Source: Arthrobacter_E sp041360795 (GTDB lineage Bacteria; Actinomycetota; Actinomycetes; Actinomycetales; Micrococcaceae). Taken from it: DNA of 64,000 nt. The number at the start of each line of letters is the position of its first letter. Positions within the stretch are counted from its first letter, which is position 1. Location: positions 248,001 through 312,000 of the forward strand of contig NZ_JBFUPW010000003.1 of assembly GCF_041360795.1 (NCBI RefSeq), in the 5' to 3' direction. Below, piece by piece: positions 59,786 to 64,000 of this stretch. Below the pieces are notes generated by a model. That model was not told the origin of the DNA, made no database searches, and saw only the letters and a program-made list of their open reading frames with translations. The translations under genes were made by a program, and so were the position numbers.

Positions 59786-60667
59786 TCAGCCGCCGGTCCC
59801 GCCGCCCGGCGCCACGGACGGGGCGGTTCCGCCCACTGCTCCGGACCCCGCCGGGGCATCCACGAGCGCCCCCTGGGCCCGCCCCGTGGCGTCCACCACC
59901 ACGGTGCCCTCCGGGGTCTCCACGAGGCGCAGGGCGCGCTTGCCCCGGTCCGCCCCGATGAAGGCGGCCACGAAATCGTCGGCGGGATTCGCGATGATCT
60001 CCTCGGGCGTGCCCTCCTGCACGATCTGCGCGCCGGCGCCGAGGATGACGATCCGGTCGCCGAGCAGGAACGCCTCGTCGATGTCATGGGTCACGAACAC
60101 CACGGTCTTGCCGAGTTCGGACTGGAGGCGCAGGAGTTCCTGCTGGAGCTCGGCGCGGACGATCGGGTCGACCGCGCCGAACGGCTCGTCCATGAGCAGG
60201 ATGTTCGGGTCCGCGGCGAGACCGCGGGCCACGCCGACCCTCTGCTGCTGCCCGCCGGACAGCTGGCTCGGGTACCGGTCCGCGAGCTTCTGGGCGAGGC
60301 CCACGGTGTCCAGCATCTCGCGGGCACGCGCGTGGGCGTCGGCCCGGGAGGCCCCGTTGAGCCGCATCACGGTGGCGACGTTGTCCAGCACCGTGAAGTG
60401 CGGCATCAGGCCGGAGTTCTGCATGACGTAGCCGATGCCACGCCGCAGGGCCACGGGGTCACGGTCCAGGACGCTTTCGCCATCGATCTCCACGGTGCCG
60501 GAGCTCGGCTCCACCATGCGGTTGATCATACGGAGCAGGGTGGTCTTGCCCGATCCGGAGGAGCCCACCAGGACGGTGGTCTGACGAGGCGGGACGACCA
60601 GGTTGAAGCCGTCCACGGCGAGCGTGCCATCGGGGAAGGTCTTGGAGACGGAGCGGAATTCGATCAT
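59786..60667 (-). CDS. Osmoprotectant ABC transporter ATP-binding protein
   Basis: 293 residues. Walker A GSSGSGKTT (35-43), Q-loop in GYVMQNSGLMPH, signature LSGGQQQRVGVAR (about 135-147), Walker B ILLMDEPFGAVDP and the H-loop VTHDIDEAF. This is OpuBA/ProV-type. There is no CBS pair as in OpuCA; instead a short Gly/Ala-rich tail follows. The ATG overlaps the end of a 42-codon ORF (ATGA) that has a strong ribosome-binding site, while the ATPase itself lacks one, so translation is likely coupled. Confidence 0.93.
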   Translation of the reverse strand: MIEFRSVSKTFPDGTLAVDGFNLVVPPRQTTVLVGSSGSGKTTLLRMINRMVEPSSGTVEIDGESVLDRDPVALRRGIGYVMQNSGLMPHFTVLDNVATVMRLNGASRADAHARAREMLDTVGLAQKLADRYPSQLSGGQQQRVGVARGLAADPNILLMDEPFGAVDPIVRAELQQELLRLQSELGKTVVFVTHDIDEAFLLGDRIVILGAGAQIVQEGTPEEIIANPADDFVAAFIGADRGKRALRLVETPEGTVVVDATGRAQGALVDAPAGSGAVGGTAPSVAPGGGTGG

Positions 60668-60792
60668 CGTCCGGCCCGCCCCCGGTCTCCGGCGACCGCC
60701 GGGACGGCGGCCCGTGCGGTCTGGGCCCGCGGCTCAGCCACGCTGCCGGCGGACCCGTGAGGGCGGCCGTTTCCTGCGAATTCGGTGTGCAT
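60664..60792 (-). CDS. Small ORF coupled to osmoprotectant ATPase gene (42 aa)
   Basis: 42 codons from ATG 60792, with a strong GGAGAAGGAAG immediately upstream. It ends in a TGA overlapping the ATPase ATG (ATGA). The peptide (MHTEFAGNGRPHGSAGSVAE and on) is Ala/Arg/Gly-rich, without membrane segment. It may be a leader whose translation sets expression of the importer, or a genuine small protein. No homology is known to me. Confidence 0.5.
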   Translation of the reverse strand: MHTEFAGNGRPHGSAGSVAEPRAQTARAAVPAVAGDRGRAGR

Positions 60793-60858
60793 GATCTTCC
60801 TTCTCCCGTGTCCTTCCGACACTACGGTGAGCCTCTGACACTCTTCGGAGCCGACCCC

Positions 60859-62277
60859 TCAGGCGGATTGCCGCCCGTACGATTCGAGGAGCCGCAGCCA
60901 GACCTCGCTCAGCGTGGGGTAGGACGGGACGGCGTGCCAAAGACGCTTCACGGGCACCTCACCCACGACCGCGATGGCGGCGGCGTGAATCAGCTCGGCC
61001 ACGTCGGGACCCACGAACGTCACCCCGAGGAGCACCTCACGGTCCTCGTCCACCACGATGCGGGCGCGGCCCTGGTAGCCGTCCTCGTGCAGGGAGGCCC
61101 CCGCGACGGAGGAGAACTCGACGTCCACGGCCCGCACGCGGTGCCCCGCCTCACGGGCTTCCGCCTCGGTGAGGCCCACGGCGGCGACTTCCGGCTCGGA
61201 GAAGATGACCTGCGGCACCGCGGCGTGATCGGCCGTGGCCACGTGCCGGCCCCACGCGCCGTCGTTGATCGTCTGACCCTGCGCACGCGCCGCGATCACG
61301 TCGCCGGCGGCCCGCGCCTGGTACTTGCCCTGATGGGTAAGGAGCACACGGCCGTTGACGTCGCCCACCGCGTAGAGCCAGTCCACGCCCGGCACGCGCA
61401 GCGTGTCATCCACGGTGACGGAAGCACCCGGCTCCAGCCCCACCGTCTCCAGGCCGATATCGCCACTGCGCGGCTTCCGGCCCGTCGCCACGAGGATCTC
61501 GGCGGCGCGCACGTCGCCGTCATCGGTGCGGACGGTCACGCCCTCGTCGTCGCGCTCCACGGACAGCGTCTTCACGCTCAGGCGCACGTCCACGCCCAGG
61601 TCCCGCAGCCCCTCGGCCACAAGGTCCCCGGCGAACGGCTCCACCGAGCCGAGCAGCCCGCTCCGCGCCAGCAGCGTGACCTGCGAGCCAAGGGCGGCGT
61701 AGGCCGTCGCCATCTCGACCGCCACGACGCCGCCTCCCACCACCACGAGGGAATCCGGCACCTCCTGGGCGCTCGTCGCCTCGCGGCTGGTCCAGGGCTT
61801 GGCCTCGCGCAGGCCGGGGATCCCGGGGACCGCGGCATCGGAGCCGGTGCTCAGTACGACGGCGTGGCGGGCCGTAAGCGTGCGCTCCTCGCCGTCCGGC
61901 GTCGTGACGGTCACCCGGCGCTCACCGCTGAGGCGCCCGTGCCCGCGGACCAGATCGATCCCGGCCGAGTCGAGCCAGGACACCTGCCCGTCGTCCTTCC
62001 AGTGGCTCGTGAACGAGTCACGCCGGTCCAGAACGGCGCGGACGTCAAGGTCGCCCGTGACGGCTTCGGCGCTGCCGGGAACCTTCCGGGCAGCCCGCAG
62101 CGCCTGCGGGGACCGGAGCAACGCCTTCGACGGCATGCAAGCCCAGTAGGAACACTCTCCCCCGACCAGTTCGCTCTCCACGATCACGGCCGTGAGGCCA
62201 CCCTGGACAGCCCGGTCGGCGACGTTCTCGCCCACCGGGCCACCGCCCAACACGATCAGGTCATACTCGTCACTCAT
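60859..62277 (-). CDS. Flavin-dependent pyridine-nucleotide disulfide oxidoreductase
   Basis: 472 residues, class I disulfide reductase family (Lpd/MerA/GorA-like). FAD-binding GGGPVGENVA (11-20), redox-active disulfide ECSYWACMPSK (Cys42, Cys47), NAD(P)-binding VVVGGGVVAVEMA, and C-terminal dimerisation domain with HAVPSYPTLSEVW supplying the active-site His-Glu pair in a lengthened loop. ATG 62277 is preceded by GGGAGG at 11 bases; an ATG 22 codons earlier is possible but would extend the N-terminus beyond the usual start. Substrate unclear: it is an actinobacterial clade, neither classical Lpd nor mercuric reductase (no HMA domain, no C-terminal CC). Confidence 0.88.
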   Translation of the reverse strand: MSDEYDLIVLGGGPVGENVADRAVQGGLTAVIVESELVGGECSYWACMPSKALLRSPQALRAARKVPGSAEAVTGDLDVRAVLDRRDSFTSHWKDDGQVSWLDSAGIDLVRGHGRLSGERRVTVTTPDGEERTLTARHAVVLSTGSDAAVPGIPGLREAKPWTSREATSAQEVPDSLVVVGGGVVAVEMATAYAALGSQVTLLARSGLLGSVEPFAGDLVAEGLRDLGVDVRLSVKTLSVERDDEGVTVRTDDGDVRAAEILVATGRKPRSGDIGLETVGLEPGASVTVDDTLRVPGVDWLYAVGDVNGRVLLTHQGKYQARAAGDVIAARAQGQTINDGAWGRHVATADHAAVPQVIFSEPEVAAVGLTEAEAREAGHRVRAVDVEFSSVAGASLHEDGYQGRARIVVDEDREVLLGVTFVGPDVAELIHAAAIAVVGEVPVKRLWHAVPSYPTLSEVWLRLLESYGRQSA

Positions 62278-62405
62278 GCGCAGCGCCGCCTCCCGGATTC
62301 GCGTGGTCTCTCCACTCAAGCCGATCAGCTCACCGCGCGTCAACCACCCATGGTGAAAGCGCAGTTCAGAAGCCCCTTCCGGGCCTCATCCGGGCTTTTC
62401 CGGCG

Positions 62406-63401
62406 TCACTTCCGGCGCTTGAGTCTCCGGAACTCCTTGCTCCACTCCTGGTGGGCGTCCCGCTCGCCCGACCGCGGCTTCGGCGCCACCCGCCCGGGGC
62501 GTGTCCGCGGCAGGGCCTTCCAGCCGGCGTCGAGCACCAGAAGTGCACGCTCGGTCAGCGCCGCATTGCGCAATTGCAGCGCCGTGCCTTTGCGCCGCAG
62601 CACCTCGGTCAGTGTCTCGTCGGCGTCCTTGAGGCGGCCGCTCTGCCGCTGAGCCCGCGCGCGGAGAAGCAGCAGCGCGGCGCTCAGCTCATCGGCGTTC
62701 CGCGCCCCCTCACTCAGCCGGATCACGGACTCGAAATCTTCCTGCAGACCAGCCAGCTGCGCGAGCGCGAGCGCCTTGGCGGGGGAATGCGGCACCTGCT
62801 CCAGCTCGACGACGGCGGCCTCCACCTCGCCGACCTCGCGCAGCGCGTGCGCGGCGGCGTAGTGCAGGGCCTCATCGGAGTACAGGATGCGGGCCGCGAC
62901 CCCGTCGCTGAGCTCGACCTCCACGACGAGGCCCAGCAGGTGGCGCTGCATGAAGCGATGCGCGGCGTCGTCCACCAGCGTCTCCTGCCCGCGGCGCAGC
63001 AGTTCCACGGCCTGCGGGTACTGCCGTCCCTGGTACGCGCGCAGCCCGGCCAGGACATAGCAGAGCCCGGCGAAGCCACTGTGGCTCCGGGCCAGGAGGA
63101 TGAGCCGCTCCGGTCCGCCGCCCATCGTGATCTCGGCGTGGAGCGCCTTGGCGAACTTCCCGGAGAACCCCTGCAGCCGCCCCGGCCCCTCCCGGAACGC
63201 GAAGCGGTTCACCGGATCGCGGCCCCTTCCGGCTCTGATCCTCTCGCCCAGCCCTCCCGCGATCTTCCGCACCGAGACCTGGAAGACCACGCCCACGAAC
63301 GGGGTGATCTCCCGCGTCTCCCGGTGCACGGGCATCCCGCCGCCCACCGGATGCGGGGGCAGGCTCCGAGGAGGCGTTCCGGGAGGCTGGGAACCGGCCA
63401 C
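62406..63401 (-). CDS. Helical-repeat (TPR-like) protein
   Basis: 331 residues from GTG 63401, two bases after the MFS stop. Mostly alpha-helical with repeating helix pairs between about residues 105 and 285 (for example LRAYQGRQYPQAVELLRRG and LLRARAQRQSGRLKDADETL) resembling tetratricopeptide repeats. Charged N- and C-termini (ending EFRRLKRRK). No signal peptide. Close coupling to the MFS gene suggests co-transcription. An ATG at 63335 is an alternative start. Function unknown; similar actinobacterial proteins are annotated only as hypothetical. Confidence 0.75.
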   Translation of the reverse strand: MAGSQPPGTPPRSLPPHPVGGGMPVHRETREITPFVGVVFQVSVRKIAGGLGERIRAGRGRDPVNRFAFREGPGRLQGFSGKFAKALHAEITMGGGPERLILLARSHSGFAGLCYVLAGLRAYQGRQYPQAVELLRRGQETLVDDAAHRFMQRHLLGLVVEVELSDGVAARILYSDEALHYAAAHALREVGEVEAAVVELEQVPHSPAKALALAQLAGLQEDFESVIRLSEGARNADELSAALLLLRARAQRQSGRLKDADETLTEVLRRKGTALQLRNAALTERALLVLDAGWKALPRTRPGRVAPKPRSGERDAHQEWSKEFRRLKRRK

Positions 63402-63403
63402 GG

Positions 63404-64000
63404 TTAGTCCACTCCCTTGATCCGCACCACGAACACCGCCCCCAGCAGTCCGATCACCGCGGCGGCGACATAGAGGGAGAGGTACCCGCCCCAGAGCGTC
63501 ACGAACGGCCACGCGATGGCCGGCGCGATGACCTGCGGCAGCGAGTTGGCGATGTTGATGACGCCCAGGTCCTTGCCCCGCTCCTCCGCGTGGGGCAGGA
63601 CCTGCGTGATGAGCGCGAAGTCGACAGCGAGGTACGCGCCGAACCCGATCCCGAGCACGGCGGCGCCGATCAGGCCGCCCGCCCAGGTCGGGGAGAACGC
63701 CAGGATGAGCGCGGAGGTGGCGATGATCGCGGACGAGATGATGACCAGGGGTTTCCGCCGGCCCATCCGGTCACTGATCCGGCCGCCGATCACGCTGGTG
63801 ATGATCACGAAGATCGCGTAGAGACCCGTCAGGATCAGCACGCCGGTCTCGGCGGGGATGCCCTGCGTCTCCTGAAGGTGCACGGCGTCCGTGAGGAAGA
63901 ACAGGAGATACAGCGTGATCATGTGGTTGCCGATGTTCACCAGCAGGCGCGTGATCCAGGCCCAGCGGAAATCGGCGGAGGCCAGCGGCGTGATGAAGCT
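63404..64000 (-). CDS. MFS transporter (partial, N-terminus off window)
   Basis: C-terminal ~198 residues of a major facilitator protein whose start lies beyond the right edge; the frame is open to base 64,000. Six membrane helices are visible, with a loop GGRISDRMGRRKPLVIISS (the MFS G-x-x-x-D-R-x-G-R-R motif between helices, here in the second half). It resembles sugar or drug MFS proteins of the GPH/MelB-like type in this family. The TPR-like gene follows two bases after its TAA. Confidence 0.88.
   Translation of the reverse strand, partial: SFITPLASADFRWAWITRLLVNIGNHMITLYLLFFLTDAVHLQETQGIPAETGVLILTGLYAIFVIITSVIGGRISDRMGRRKPLVIISSAIIATSALILAFSPTWAGGLIGAAVLGIGFGAYLAVDFALITQVLPHAEERGKDLGVINIANSLPQVIAPAIAWPFVTLWGGYLSLYVAAAVIGLLGAVFVVRIKGVD

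Overview
The window is high-GC actinobacterial DNA, most likely from Arthrobacter or a close Micrococcaceae relative. The signs are strong G/C bias at third codon positions, many GTG starts, ATGA-overlapped gene pairs, an IdeR/DmdR-type iron box, Tat signal sequences, tandem FluC genes and a Wadjet-like SMC operon. No rRNA, tRNA, CRISPR array, integrase or insertion sequence was found.

Layout. 1-2879: iron-siderophore ABC importer (two FecCD permeases and a Tat/lipoprotein binding protein) behind an iron box. 3040-6622: a small ORF, an FBP (EF-G-binding, FusB-like) protein, a FUSC membrane protein and rlmN, separated by long hairpins. 6633-12414: jetA-jetB-jetC, a condensin-like operon with no jetD. 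12680-26577: housekeeping and catabolic genes, including S4 and XRE-cupin proteins, a benzaldehyde-type dehydrogenase, a DUF4375 protein, an Lrp regulator divergent from an MFS-M20 pair, a secreted RICIN protein with a LacI regulator, an FAH-family hydrolase and a second M20 amidohydrolase.

26.7-38.0 kb is visibly more A/T-rich and reads as an accessory carbohydrate island: MBL-fold hydrolase, sugar ABC importer (two permeases and a lipoprotein), GH35 beta-galactosidase, Gfo/Idh/MocA oxidoreductase, ROK repressor and a secreted beta-helix protein with two C-terminal binding modules. Three promoters in the island share one operator-like motif, so the ROK protein probably controls all of it. 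The likely job is to cut a galactose-containing plant polysaccharide outside the cell, import the products and finish digestion inside.

38.0-55.0 kb: LysR remnant, catalase, two FluC fluoride channels, secreted M4 metalloprotease, short UvrA-like ABC protein, LuxR regulator, Tat-exported orphan protein, DUF998 membrane protein, an orphan cytosolic protein, ArsB/SLC13 transporter, GNAT, and a TetR regulator divergent from an NCS1 permease and zinc alcohol dehydrogenase.

55.1-56.2 kb: an A/T-rich leader, a small secreted Gly/Ala-rich protein split by an apparent -1 frameshift, and a tiny two-helix membrane protein. This looks like a bacteriocin-immunity style pair. 56.3-64.0 kb: an alpha/alpha-toroid protein, an osmoprotectant ABC importer (headed by a coupled 42-codon ORF), a flavin disulfide reductase, a helical-repeat protein and a partial MFS transporter.

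The most unusual features are the intergenic hairpins: three have arms built as word-core-word (9 + 10 or 11 + 9 bases), and two others are homologous to each other. All lie just past gene 3' ends.
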